From contig NZ_LMFJ01000001.1 in NCBI RefSeq assembly GCF_001426755.1, positions 2,186,601 through 2,250,600 of the forward strand: a stretch of 64,000 nucleotides of DNA, in the 5' to 3' direction. Shown piece after piece: positions 39,526 to 47,869 of this stretch. Position 1 is the stretch's first letter; every line of letters begins with the position of its first letter. The DNA is from Aeromicrobium sp. Root495 (GTDB lineage: Bacteria; Actinomycetota; Actinomycetes; Propionibacteriales; Nocardioidaceae). The notes under the pieces are model-generated. The model had not been told where the DNA came from. It saw only the letters and a list, made by a program, of their open reading frames with translations, and ran no database searches. The position numbers were made by a program, and so were the translations under genes.

Positions 39526-39573
39526 CATACTCGCAGTATGTGGCCCGCGCAGCAGTCAGATACCCGGAGTATC
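39526..39573 (-). promoter_or_regulatory. Tandem operators before the aldehyde dehydrogenase operon
   Basis: CATACT-CGC-AGTATG (39526-39540) and GATAC-CCGGA-GTATC (39559-39573) are both 15-nt perfect dyads, with centres 33 bases apart (about three helical turns). The first matches 14 of 15 bases with a site before the diiron oxygenase (51915-51929). Size and symmetry suit a TetR-type repressor. Confidence 0.7.
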
Positions 39574-39658
39574 GGAGATCTCATTCACCGGGTCGACATC
39601 GCTCCGCCACCGGGACGTCACGAGCCGCCCGCCCGACGCGCGGTGGATCCTGCACCGC

Positions 39659-40951
39659 TCAGACGGTGAAGAGGGTCTCGCCCCAGTAGCCCTGAGCGTC
39701 GACGCCGGGCGGACAGGCGAAGATGCCGGAGCCCACGTGGACGATGTACTCGTTCAGCAGGTCGTTGAGCGGGCCGGCGAGGCTGCGCTGGATCGTCACG
39801 AACTGCTTCGGGTCGCGCTGGTAGGAGATGAAGAACAGGCCGGCCGAGAGCTGGCCCAGCCCGTCGGAGCCGTCGACGAAGTTGTAGCCACGGCGCAGCA
39901 GCTGCACGCCGTCGTTGAAGTCGGGATGGGCCAGGCGCACGTGGGACTTGGCGCCCACGAGCGGCTCGCCGTCGGGGCCCTTCTTCTCGAAGTCGATCGC
40001 GGCCATCTCGTCGCCACCGCTGGTGGGGCCGCCCGAGCCCTTGGTCCGCCCGATGATGGCCTCCTGGCCCTCGAGCGACTCGCGGTCCCACGTCTCGATG
40101 CGCATGTTGATCTTGCGGCTCACGAGGTAGGAACCGCCCACGAGCCACGGTGGTCCGTCGTCGCCGTGGACCCAGACGTGCTCGTCGACGGCCTTCGTCT
40201 GCTCCACCTTGAGGTTGGCCGTGCCGTCCTTGAACCCGAAGAGGTTGCGGGCCGTGACCTGCGCGGCCGACGTGGACGACGTGCGGCCGAAGCCCATCTG
40301 CGAGTAGCGGACCGACGCACGGCCGAAGGCGATGCGCACGAGGTTGCGCACGGCGTGCACCGCGACCTGGGGGTCGTTGGCGCAGGCCTGGATGCACAGG
40401 TCGCCGCCGCTGATGTTCTCCGCCAGGCGGTCGCCGGAGAACGGCGGAAGCTCGACCAGGGCCTCGGGCTTCTTCCCGTTGAGGCCGAAGCGGGCCTTGC
40501 CGTCCTTCTCGAACAGGGTGGGACCGAACCCGATCGTGAGGGTGAGCCGCGAAGGTGCGAGGCCGAGTGCCTCGCCGGTGTCCTCCGGCGGCGCGAGCGG
40601 CGGACCGCTCACGGCGCCCAGCTCACCCACCTCGTTGCCCTGGGTCAGCTGACGGGCGGCGGCGGTCCAGTCCTTGAGCAGCGAGATGAGGTCGTCGCGC
40701 GACTCCGAGGACATGTCGAGGGCGACGAAGTAGAGGCGGTCCTGGGCGGGCGTGACGATGCCGGCCTGGTGCTTGCCGGTGAACTCCACCGGCAGGGCGT
40801 CGGGGTCGGGTGCCACCGCGTCGGGACGTCCACCCACGGCGTACCCGGCGCCAGCGCCGGCGGCACCGACGGTGAGCGCACCCAGCCCGGCCGCTCCCAG
40901 CAGTCTTCTGCGGGAGACGCCGGGCGTCGGGGTGGTCTGCTCGTCGTTCAC
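39659..40951 (-). CDS. efeB: Dye-decolourising haem peroxidase EfeB, Tat-exported
   Basis: 430 residues with a twin-arginine signal (SRRRLLGAAGLGAL, residues 13-26), so it is exported folded. The Dyp signature GFKDGTANL (with the distal Asp) and RRGYNFVDG are clear, as is the haem-ligand region around VHAVRNLVRIAFGRA/HPDFN. It belongs to the EfeB branch, which oxidises ferrous iron or removes iron from haem in the EfeUOB system. It lies 34 bases downstream of efeO. The permease gene efeU is not in this window. Confidence 0.93.
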   Translation of the reverse strand: MNDEQTTPTPGVSRRRLLGAAGLGALTVGAAGAGAGYAVGGRPDAVAPDPDALPVEFTGKHQAGIVTPAQDRLYFVALDMSSESRDDLISLLKDWTAAARQLTQGNEVGELGAVSGPPLAPPEDTGEALGLAPSRLTLTIGFGPTLFEKDGKARFGLNGKKPEALVELPPFSGDRLAENISGGDLCIQACANDPQVAVHAVRNLVRIAFGRASVRYSQMGFGRTSSTSAAQVTARNLFGFKDGTANLKVEQTKAVDEHVWVHGDDGPPWLVGGSYLVSRKINMRIETWDRESLEGQEAIIGRTKGSGGPTSGGDEMAAIDFEKKGPDGEPLVGAKSHVRLAHPDFNDGVQLLRRGYNFVDGSDGLGQLSAGLFFISYQRDPKQFVTIQRSLAGPLNDLLNEYIVHVGSGIFACPPGVDAQGYWGETLFTV

Positions 40952-40985
40952 GCTGACCAGCGTGACACGGAGGGCCTCGTCATGG

Positions 40986-42116
40986 TCAGGCCGACTTGGC
41001 CACGACGGACGCCACCTGGCTGATGGGCTCGCTGAGCGCCGCGACGGCGTCGGAGAGCTTCTTGATCTGCGCCTTGCTGAGCTGGTCGTAGAACGTCCAG
41101 GACCCGTCCTCGGCCTGGTGCTGGTTCAGCTCGGTGTCGAGGGCCTTGAAGCGGGCGTCGAGCTGTTTCACGAGGGCGGGGTCCTGGTCCTCCAGCACGG
41201 GGCGCAGCGAGGCGATCGCGGCCTGCGAGCCCTCGATGTTGGCCTTGAAGTCCCAGAGGTCGGTGTGGCTGAACTCGTCCTCCTCGCCCGTGATCTTGCC
41301 GGTCGCGACCTCGTCGAGCAGACCCTTGGAACCCTGCGCCAGCTGCAGCGCGGTGAGCGGCTTCTCCTTGCTCTGGGTCACGACGGTCTTGACGTTCTTG
41401 AGCAGGTCGTCGGCGTACGTGTCCATGCCCTCGGTGTTGTTCGAGACCCAGAGCTGCTTCTCGATGCGGTGCCAGCCGGTGAAGTCGCGGCCCTCGGCCT
41501 TGGCGTCTGCCTCCCGGCCGTCGGTGAGCGGGTCGAGGTCGCCGAAGATCTCCGCGACGGGCTCGATGCGCTCCCAGTAGGTGCGCGCGACGGGGAAGAG
41601 CGTCTTGGCCTCGTCGACGTTGCCGGCCTTGACGGCGTCGACGAACTCGGTGGTCTTGTCGATGAGGGCGCCGGTCTGGCTCTCGACGTAGCGCTCGTAG
41701 CTGTCGGCGGCGGCCGTGAGCTCCTCGGAGTCCGAGAGCGGCTTGGCGGCCTCGCCCGTGACCTTCAGGGTCTCGCGGATGCCGTCGCCCACCATGCCGG
41801 GCTTGCAGGCGCCCTCGTAGGTGCCCTTGGTGAGGTCGACCACGAGGTTGCGCGTGAGGCCCGGGCCCACGTTCTCGACCTCGCCCATGATGCGGTCGCC
41901 GTCGGCGTAGACGTAGAACTCGGTGACGCGCGACCCCTTGTTGGTGACCTTGAACGTGGCCGGTCCGGCCTCCAGGTCGGTGCTGGAGATCGAGCAGGAG
42001 GAGTCCGAGGCGGCCACGGCGATGGCGCCCGACGACGCGTCGGGCTCCTCGGCGCAGGCGGAGAGGGAGGCGGAGGCGACGGCGGCGAGGCCGAGCGCGG
42101 CGAGGGTGCGCTTCAT
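40986..42116 (-). CDS. efeO: EfeO iron-uptake lipoprotein (cupredoxin plus M75 domain)
   Basis: 376 residues; lipoprotein signal ending LSAC (Cys21). An N-terminal cupredoxin-like domain (about 30-120; FKVTNKGSRVTEFYVYADG) is followed by an M75 imelysin-like domain with GWHRIEKQLW, the HxxE metal motif. It captures iron outside the membrane for the Efe importer and works with EfeB encoded just downstream. A degenerate iron box lies upstream (42154-42172). No efeU is adjacent, which is unusual; it may be elsewhere. Confidence 0.93.
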   Translation of the reverse strand: MKRTLAALGLAAVASASLSACAEEPDASSGAIAVAASDSSCSISSTDLEAGPATFKVTNKGSRVTEFYVYADGDRIMGEVENVGPGLTRNLVVDLTKGTYEGACKPGMVGDGIRETLKVTGEAAKPLSDSEELTAAADSYERYVESQTGALIDKTTEFVDAVKAGNVDEAKTLFPVARTYWERIEPVAEIFGDLDPLTDGREADAKAEGRDFTGWHRIEKQLWVSNNTEGMDTYADDLLKNVKTVVTQSKEKPLTALQLAQGSKGLLDEVATGKITGEEDEFSHTDLWDFKANIEGSQAAIASLRPVLEDQDPALVKQLDARFKALDTELNQHQAEDGSWTFYDQLSKAQIKKLSDAVAALSEPISQVASVVAKSA

Positions 42117-42153
42117 GGAGTGAGCCCTTCGGGTGAGGTCAGGATTGCCTGAC

Positions 42154-42172
42154 CAAGGTCAGCCTTGCCATG
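42154..42172 (-). promoter_or_regulatory. Candidate iron box upstream of efeO
   Basis: CAAGGTCAGCCTTGCCATG matches the DtxR/IdeR consensus TTAGGTTAGGCTAACCTAA at about 11 of 19 positions, with a strong left-central part (AGGTCAGCCT). It also holds the small dyad CAAGG...CCTTG on the opposite reading. Location 38-56 bases before the ATG suits iron repression, but the match is weak. Confidence 0.35.
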
Positions 42173-42207
42173 CTAGACCACCGACGGCCGACGCAGCCAA
42201 TGCCGAG

Positions 42208-42225
42208 GGGTGAACCTGCTCACCC
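42208..42225 (-). terminator. Small hairpin at the end of the guaB3 operon
   Basis: GGGTGA-ACCTGC-TCACCC, a perfect 6-base stem overlapping the stop codon of the GNAT gene on the minus strand. Too weak to be sure that it terminates. Confidence 0.3.
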
Positions 42226-42684
42226 GATCGCGGCGAGGTCCTTCGCGAGGCAGACCGACTCGGGGACGTCGAGGTACGGGTCGAAGACCGGGACGTCCAG
42301 GTACCCCCGGCGCCGGTAGAGCGTGAGCGCAGCGGTCTGGCGCTCCCCCGTGTGCAGGAGCACGCGACGGGCGCCCTCGGCCTCGGCCTGGACCTCCACG
42401 GCCTCGAGCAGCGCACCGGCGATGCCCCGACCGCGCGCCTCGGGCACCACGAACATGCGCTTGACCTCGACGTCGTCGCCCAGGCGTCTCAGGGCCGCCG
42501 TGGCCACGGGCACGCCACCGTCGACGACGAGGACCGTGACGAGCACCGACGCCGGGTCGATGCCCTCCGCCGGGACGGCGTGCCGCGGACGTCCGTACAG
42601 CGCATCCATCTCGGCGGCCATCTGCTGCCGCAGCGTGACGACCCGCGGGTCGTCCTCGCGGGTCTCGACGACGGCGACCGTCAT
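42220..42684 (-). CDS. GNAT family acetyltransferase
   Basis: 154 residues from ATG 42684, whose ATGA overlaps the stop of the preceding membrane protein. The acetyl-CoA loop is VPEARGRGIAGALLEAVE, followed by GERQTAALTLYRRRGYLDV, typical of small GNAT enzymes. QQMAAEMDALYG near the start is common in a group of actinobacterial GNAT proteins of unknown target. Third gene of the guaB3 operon by overlap; a link to purine metabolism is not evident. Confidence 0.88.
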   Translation of the reverse strand: MTVAVVETREDDPRVVTLRQQMAAEMDALYGRPRHAVPAEGIDPASVLVTVLVVDGGVPVATAALRRLGDDVEVKRMFVVPEARGRGIAGALLEAVEVQAEAEGARRVLLHTGERQTAALTLYRRRGYLDVPVFDPYLDVPESVCLAKDLAAIG

Positions 42685-43118
42685 GACGGGCTGAGCGAGG
42701 CGACGACCACGAGGAACAGCACGATCGCCACCACGTCGACCAGGGCTGCCCCGAGGGGCCACGGCCACGCGCGACGACGACGCTTGTGGCTCAGGACGAT
42801 CATCACGAGCGACCCGATGAGCGAGAACGCCAGGACGGCCCAGAACGCGAGGACCGCACCGAAGAAGATGGCACCGCCGGCGTCGCTGCAGATGCCGTCG
42901 TCCACACCCTCGTAGCAGCCGTCTGACAGCATGCCGAAGAACAGCGCCAGGAACCCGACCGTGAGCGTGCCGAAGGCCAGGGCACCCCACAGCACCAGGC
43001 TGAGGACGAGTCCCGCGGCGGCCCGGCCGTCGACACGGTCTCCCGCCGCCGACGCGGTGGAGTCGCCCGCGGAGGTGGGAGGGGCCTGAGGCAGCCCGGA
43101 GGGGTGCGGGTCACTCAC
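42681..43118 (-). CDS. Small membrane protein with DUF4190-like layout
   Basis: 145 residues from GTG 43118, overlapping the guaB3 stop (GTGA). A Pro/Ser/Ala-rich N terminus (about 30 residues) precedes three hydrophobic segments: AAGLVLSLVLWGALAFGTLTVGF, GAIFFGAVLAFWAVLAF and VDVVAIVLFLVVVASL. Two cysteines (DGCYEGVDDGICSDAGG) lie in the first outer loop. The layout recalls DUF4190-type proteins, but this is a guess. It is translationally coupled on both sides. Confidence 0.7.
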   Translation of the reverse strand: MSDPHPSGLPQAPPTSAGDSTASAAGDRVDGRAAAGLVLSLVLWGALAFGTLTVGFLALFFGMLSDGCYEGVDDGICSDAGGAIFFGAVLAFWAVLAFSLIGSLVMIVLSHKRRRRAWPWPLGAALVDVVAIVLFLVVVASLSPS

Positions 43119-44221
43119 CCGACGACGACCTCGACCCGCTGGAACTCCTTGAGCTCGGTGTAGCCGGTGGTGGCCATGGCGCGCCGCAGCGCACCGATGA
43201 TGTTCATGGTGCCGTCGGGGACGGACGAGGGTCCGAACAGCACCGACTCGAGCGAGCCGACCGTGCCGATGTCGACGCGCTCGCCGCGCGGGAGCTCGGA
43301 GTGCCAGGCCTCGGCGCCCCAGTGGAACCCGCGGCCGGGGGCCTCGGTGGCCCGCGCGAACGGCGAGCCGATCATGACGGCGTCGGCGCCGCACGCGACG
43401 GCCTTGGCGATGTCGCCGCTGCGACCGATGGATCCGTCGGCGATGACGTGGACGTACCGCCCGCCGGACTCGTCGAGGTAGTCACGACGCGCTGCCGCGA
43501 CGTCGGCCACGGCCGAGGCCATGGGCACCGAGATGCCCAGCACCGAGCGCGTGGTGTGGGCCGCACCGCCACCGAAGCCCACGAGGACACCGGCGGCGCC
43601 GGTGCGCATGAGGTGCAGCGAGGCCTGGTAGGTGGCGCAGCCGCCCACGATGACCGGGACGTCGAGCTCGTAGATGAACTCCTTGAGGTTGAGCGGCTCG
43701 GTCTGGCCCGAGACGTGCTCGGCGGACACCGTGGTGCCGCGGATGACGAAGAGGTCGACGCCCGCCTCCACCACGACGTCGGCGAACTGCTTGGTGCGCT
43801 GCGGCGAGAGCGCACCCGCCACCGTGACACCCGCCTCGCGGATCTGCTTGAGGCGGTCGCGGATCAGCTCGGGGCGCACGGGCGCCGAGTAGATCTCCTG
43901 CAGCCGGGCCGTGGCCCGAGCCGGGTCGAGCGAGGCGATCTCGGTGAGCAGCGGCTCGGGATCGTCGTAGCGCGTCCAGAGGCCCTCGAGGTCGAGGACG
44001 CCGAGGCCGCCGTGCTGGCCGAGCGCGATGACGGTGTCGGGGCTCATGACCGAGTCCATGGGTGCCGCGATGACCGGCAGCTCGAACCGGTAGGCGTCGA
44101 TCTGCCACGCCGTGGAGACCTCTTCCGGGTCCCGCGTGCGCCGGCTCGGCACGATCGCGATGTCGTCGAAGGAGTAAGCCCGTCGGCCGCGCTTGGCGGC
44201 GCCGAGATCGAGGTCAGCCAT
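43115..44221 (-). CDS. guaB3: GuaB3, IMP dehydrogenase-related protein
   Basis: 368 residues, the actinobacterial GuaB3 family: no CBS domains, starting RGRRAYSFDDIAIVPSRRTR. The barrel phosphate-binding parts are recognisable (VHVIADGSIGRSGDIAKAVACGADAVMIGSPF). At the place where the neighbouring true GuaB has the catalytic loop GSICTTR, this protein reads GGAAHTTR, so the active-site cysteine is replaced by histidine. This is normal for the family as I remember its mycobacterial member. Whether it has enzymatic or regulatory function is unsettled. Confidence 0.95.
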   Translation of the reverse strand: MADLDLGAAKRGRRAYSFDDIAIVPSRRTRDPEEVSTAWQIDAYRFELPVIAAPMDSVMSPDTVIALGQHGGLGVLDLEGLWTRYDDPEPLLTEIASLDPARATARLQEIYSAPVRPELIRDRLKQIREAGVTVAGALSPQRTKQFADVVVEAGVDLFVIRGTTVSAEHVSGQTEPLNLKEFIYELDVPVIVGGCATYQASLHLMRTGAAGVLVGFGGGAAHTTRSVLGISVPMASAVADVAAARRDYLDESGGRYVHVIADGSIGRSGDIAKAVACGADAVMIGSPFARATEAPGRGFHWGAEAWHSELPRGERVDIGTVGSLESVLFGPSSVPDGTMNIIGALRRAMATTGYTELKEFQRVEVVVG

Positions 44222-44231
44222 GCGCTACACC

Positions 44232-44699
44232 CTAGTGGGGTGCGGTGACGATCGACGCGATGCGCTCCAGCGAGGCCGTCATGTTTCGCCGGTTGTAACG
44301 CCCACGCAGCCATCCGGCGAGCAGCCAGTAGACGCGCGTGGCGGCCGAGGGCTCCATGCGGAACGACTCGGTGACGTCGGCTCCCCCGTCGGCGGCGGGC
44401 TCGACCAGGTAGTGCCAGTTGTTGATCCGTCGCCCGCCCGGGCCGAGCACGGTGAATCCGAACTCGCGGCCGGGCTCGCAGGCCGTGACCTGGCACAACG
44501 ACCAGTAGACGACGGGGCCCTTGCCGCTGCGGCGCACGTGCCCCTTGAACCAGGCGCCCAGCTCGGGCCCCGTGGAGCCACGGGTCCACCGCGCCTCGAA
44601 CGTCTCGGGACTCCACTCCCCCGTGCGCGTGATGTCGGAGACGACGTCCCACACCTGTTGGGGCGTGGCGTCCATGTGCAGCGTGACGGAGTCCTTCAT
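44232..44699 (-). CDS. SRPBCC family protein
   Basis: 155 residues. The start KDSVTLHMDATPQQVWDVVSDITRTGEWSPE is the classic SRPBCC opening, and the strand-rich middle with final helix (NMTASLERIASIV) completes the fold. These proteins bind hydrophobic ligands; similar ones are often annotated polyketide cyclase/dehydrase. It sits between guaB and guaB3 in the same direction, 10 bases upstream of guaB3. It has no catalytic motif. Confidence 0.85.
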   Translation of the reverse strand: MKDSVTLHMDATPQQVWDVVSDITRTGEWSPETFEARWTRGSTGPELGAWFKGHVRRSGKGPVVYWSLCQVTACEPGREFGFTVLGPGGRRINNWHYLVEPAADGGADVTESFRMEPSAATRVYWLLAGWLRGRYNRRNMTASLERIASIVTAPH

Positions 44700-44709
44700 G
44701 GCCAGGACC

Positions 44710-45213
44710 CTAGTGGTCCGCGCCGGCCTCGGCTCGGGACTTGAGCGTGAGGAGCTGCTTGCGGGCCATGGGCAGGTCGCCGAGGCACAGCAGCGCCGCG
44801 ACGGGGCGCCGCGACCGCGCCGCGATCTTGAGGAGCAGCCGCGACGAGGTCGGGCCCTGCGGCACGACGAGGTACGACATGACCGCGCCCATGATCGACC
44901 CCGTGAGCTCTCGCCCCGGGTCGACGGCGAGCACCCGGCCCACCGGTCGGCCCGCCGTGGCGGTGAACGGATCGCCCACGACCGGGTCCGGAAGGTCGTG
45001 GAGCCGGTCGGGCGACCGGCGGCCCAGGTTGTCGACCCAGTCGTAGGAGTAGGGCGCGAGGCGGATCTGCCTGACCCAGCGCCACACCACGTCCGACGGT
45101 GCCTCGACCGTGACCCCGCGCCACGCCTCGAGCGTGGGCTGGTGGACGAGGGCGTCGCACCCGTAGACCAGCCGGGTCTCGGCGGGGCTGACGCCCCACC
45201 GGTCCCCGAGCAC
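44710..45213 (-). CDS. Uncharacterised protein, SRPBCC-like
   Basis: 167 residues from GTG 45213, which stands 2 bases after the guaB stop, so it is very probably co-transcribed. The segment VTVEAPSDVVWRWVRQIRLAPYSYDWVDNLGRRSPD is typical of a START/SRPBCC-like family found in actinobacteria, often next to another SRPBCC protein as here. The ligand and role are unknown. The two adjacent SRPBCC proteins share little beyond the fold. Confidence 0.75.
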   Translation of the reverse strand: MLGDRWGVSPAETRLVYGCDALVHQPTLEAWRGVTVEAPSDVVWRWVRQIRLAPYSYDWVDNLGRRSPDRLHDLPDPVVGDPFTATAGRPVGRVLAVDPGRELTGSIMGAVMSYLVVPQGPTSSRLLLKIAARSRRPVAALLCLGDLPMARKQLLTLKSRAEAGADH

Positions 45214-45215
45214 GG

Positions 45216-46736
<1,521 letters not shown>

Positions 46737-46766
46737 CTACGACCCGGCCGGAAGTGCCCCGGAACG

Positions 46767-46829
46767 CGCTGAGTGTGACGTTCGCGTCGCACGACGGGGT
46801 GGTCGGCGGCGCGGACGTCACACTCAGCG
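46767..46829. promoter_or_regulatory. Long inverted repeat upstream of guaB
   Basis: Arms of 20 bases (46767-46786 and 46810-46829; core CGCTGAGTGTGACGT) pair at 19 of 20 positions around a 23-base loop. It lies between the end of the iron-binding protein gene and guaB. It may be that gene's terminator, although neither arm is followed by T residues, or an element acting on guaB expression. Confidence 0.55.
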
Positions 46830-46844
46830 AGGTGGTGGACGGGA

Positions 46845-47822
46845 CTACTGCGCGACCTTCTCGAGGCCGTCGGCGAAGGACTCGATGATGCGGGCGTAGC
46901 CGGCGGCGCTGGGCGCTGCGACGGAGTTCCACGCGACGTACGCCTTGTCCCGGCCGGCCTTCGTCTTGTTCCAGACCGGCTGGGCCTCGAGGCCCTTCAG
47001 CGCGGCCGAACCGCCGCGGGCGTCCCAGATGGCGACGTCGGCGTCGTACTGGTCGGCCTTCTCCCAGCTGAGGGACTCGAAGTAGCCACCGTCGTCGGGC
47101 TTCTTCGGCGAGACGATGTTGAGCTTGAGGGTGTCGCGGTAGTACTTCAGGTCCGGGTTCGCGTCGGGGCTCGAGACGTAGAGGACGTCGGCCGCCGGCG
47201 AGACGGCCACGATCGAGGGATCGCCCTGGGCCTCGTACACCGACTGCAGTCGCTCGGCCGCCTGGCCGAACGCGTCGCGACCCTCGGCGAAGCCGCTCTT
47301 GTCGGCGCCCAGGGCAGCGGCGAGGCGCTCCGTGCCGTCGAAGATCTGCGGCAGGGTCTTGTCCTGGAAGCTGATCGCGGCGATGTCGTAGCGCTTCTTG
47401 ATCTTGGCCTCGCTGGCCTCGTTGACGTACCAGAGCTGCGGCTCGATGTAGGTGCTCGTGATGACGATGTCGGGACGGAGACCGGCGAGCTTCTCGACGT
47501 CGACGTCGCCGTAGTCACCGGAGCCGGTGACGTCCTTGACCTTGGACTGGTCGAGGCCCTCGGCCTGGACGTCCGGCTCGCCGTCGGGGTTCTTGAGCGG
47601 GCCGAAGGTGCCGACGATCCGGTCGCCGAGACCGAGGTCGGTGAGGGCCGCGGCCACCGAGGACTGCGCGACGATGCGCTTCGGAGCGGCGTCGAGGGAG
47701 ATCTTGGTGCCGAGGTCGTCGGTGAAGGTCCAGGCCTCGTCGGACGACGAGTCGGAGGAGCCGCACGCGGCGAGGGGGATGAGGGCGGCCGCGACGACGG
47801 CGGCCAGCATGAGACGAGACAT
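46845..47822 (-). CDS. Iron-siderophore ABC transporter binding lipoprotein
   Basis: 325 residues from ATG 47822; signal with lipobox LAAC (Cys20). The mature protein (TDDLGTKISLDAAPKRIVAQ, VTSTYIEPQLWYVN) has the FepB/BtuF-like helical-backbone binding fold. It should bind a ferric siderophore or haem-like ligand. No permease or ATPase gene is adjacent, so it is an orphan component here. A near-consensus iron box directly abuts the start codon. A longer in-frame version beginning MYEVRLPY is possible but would spoil the signal peptide. Confidence 0.88.
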   Translation of the reverse strand: MSRLMLAAVVAAALIPLAACGSSDSSSDEAWTFTDDLGTKISLDAAPKRIVAQSSVAAALTDLGLGDRIVGTFGPLKNPDGEPDVQAEGLDQSKVKDVTGSGDYGDVDVEKLAGLRPDIVITSTYIEPQLWYVNEASEAKIKKRYDIAAISFQDKTLPQIFDGTERLAAALGADKSGFAEGRDAFGQAAERLQSVYEAQGDPSIVAVSPAADVLYVSSPDANPDLKYYRDTLKLNIVSPKKPDDGGYFESLSWEKADQYDADVAIWDARGGSAALKGLEAQPVWNKTKAGRDKAYVAWNSVAAPSAAGYARIIESFADGLEKVAQ

Positions 47823-47841
47823 GTAGGGCAGCCTAACCTCA
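47823..47841 (-). promoter_or_regulatory. DtxR/IdeR iron box at the siderophore-binding gene
   Basis: Read on the minus strand, TGAGGTTAGGCTGCCCTAC matches the consensus TTAGGTTAGGCTAACCTAA at 15 of 19 positions and ends one base before the start codon. Repression by an iron-loaded DtxR-family protein is strongly suggested. Confidence 0.75.
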
Positions 47842-47869
47842 TACATACCCGGAGTCTGTAGGTGGTCCG

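Noticed and set aside
47844..47858. Possible third copy of the CATACT/ATACCCGGAGT operator before the siderophore-binding gene
   Set aside because: It shares ATACCCGGAGT with the site at 39559 but is not symmetrical (ends in CTG), so it is weak; the adjacent iron box explains regulation better.
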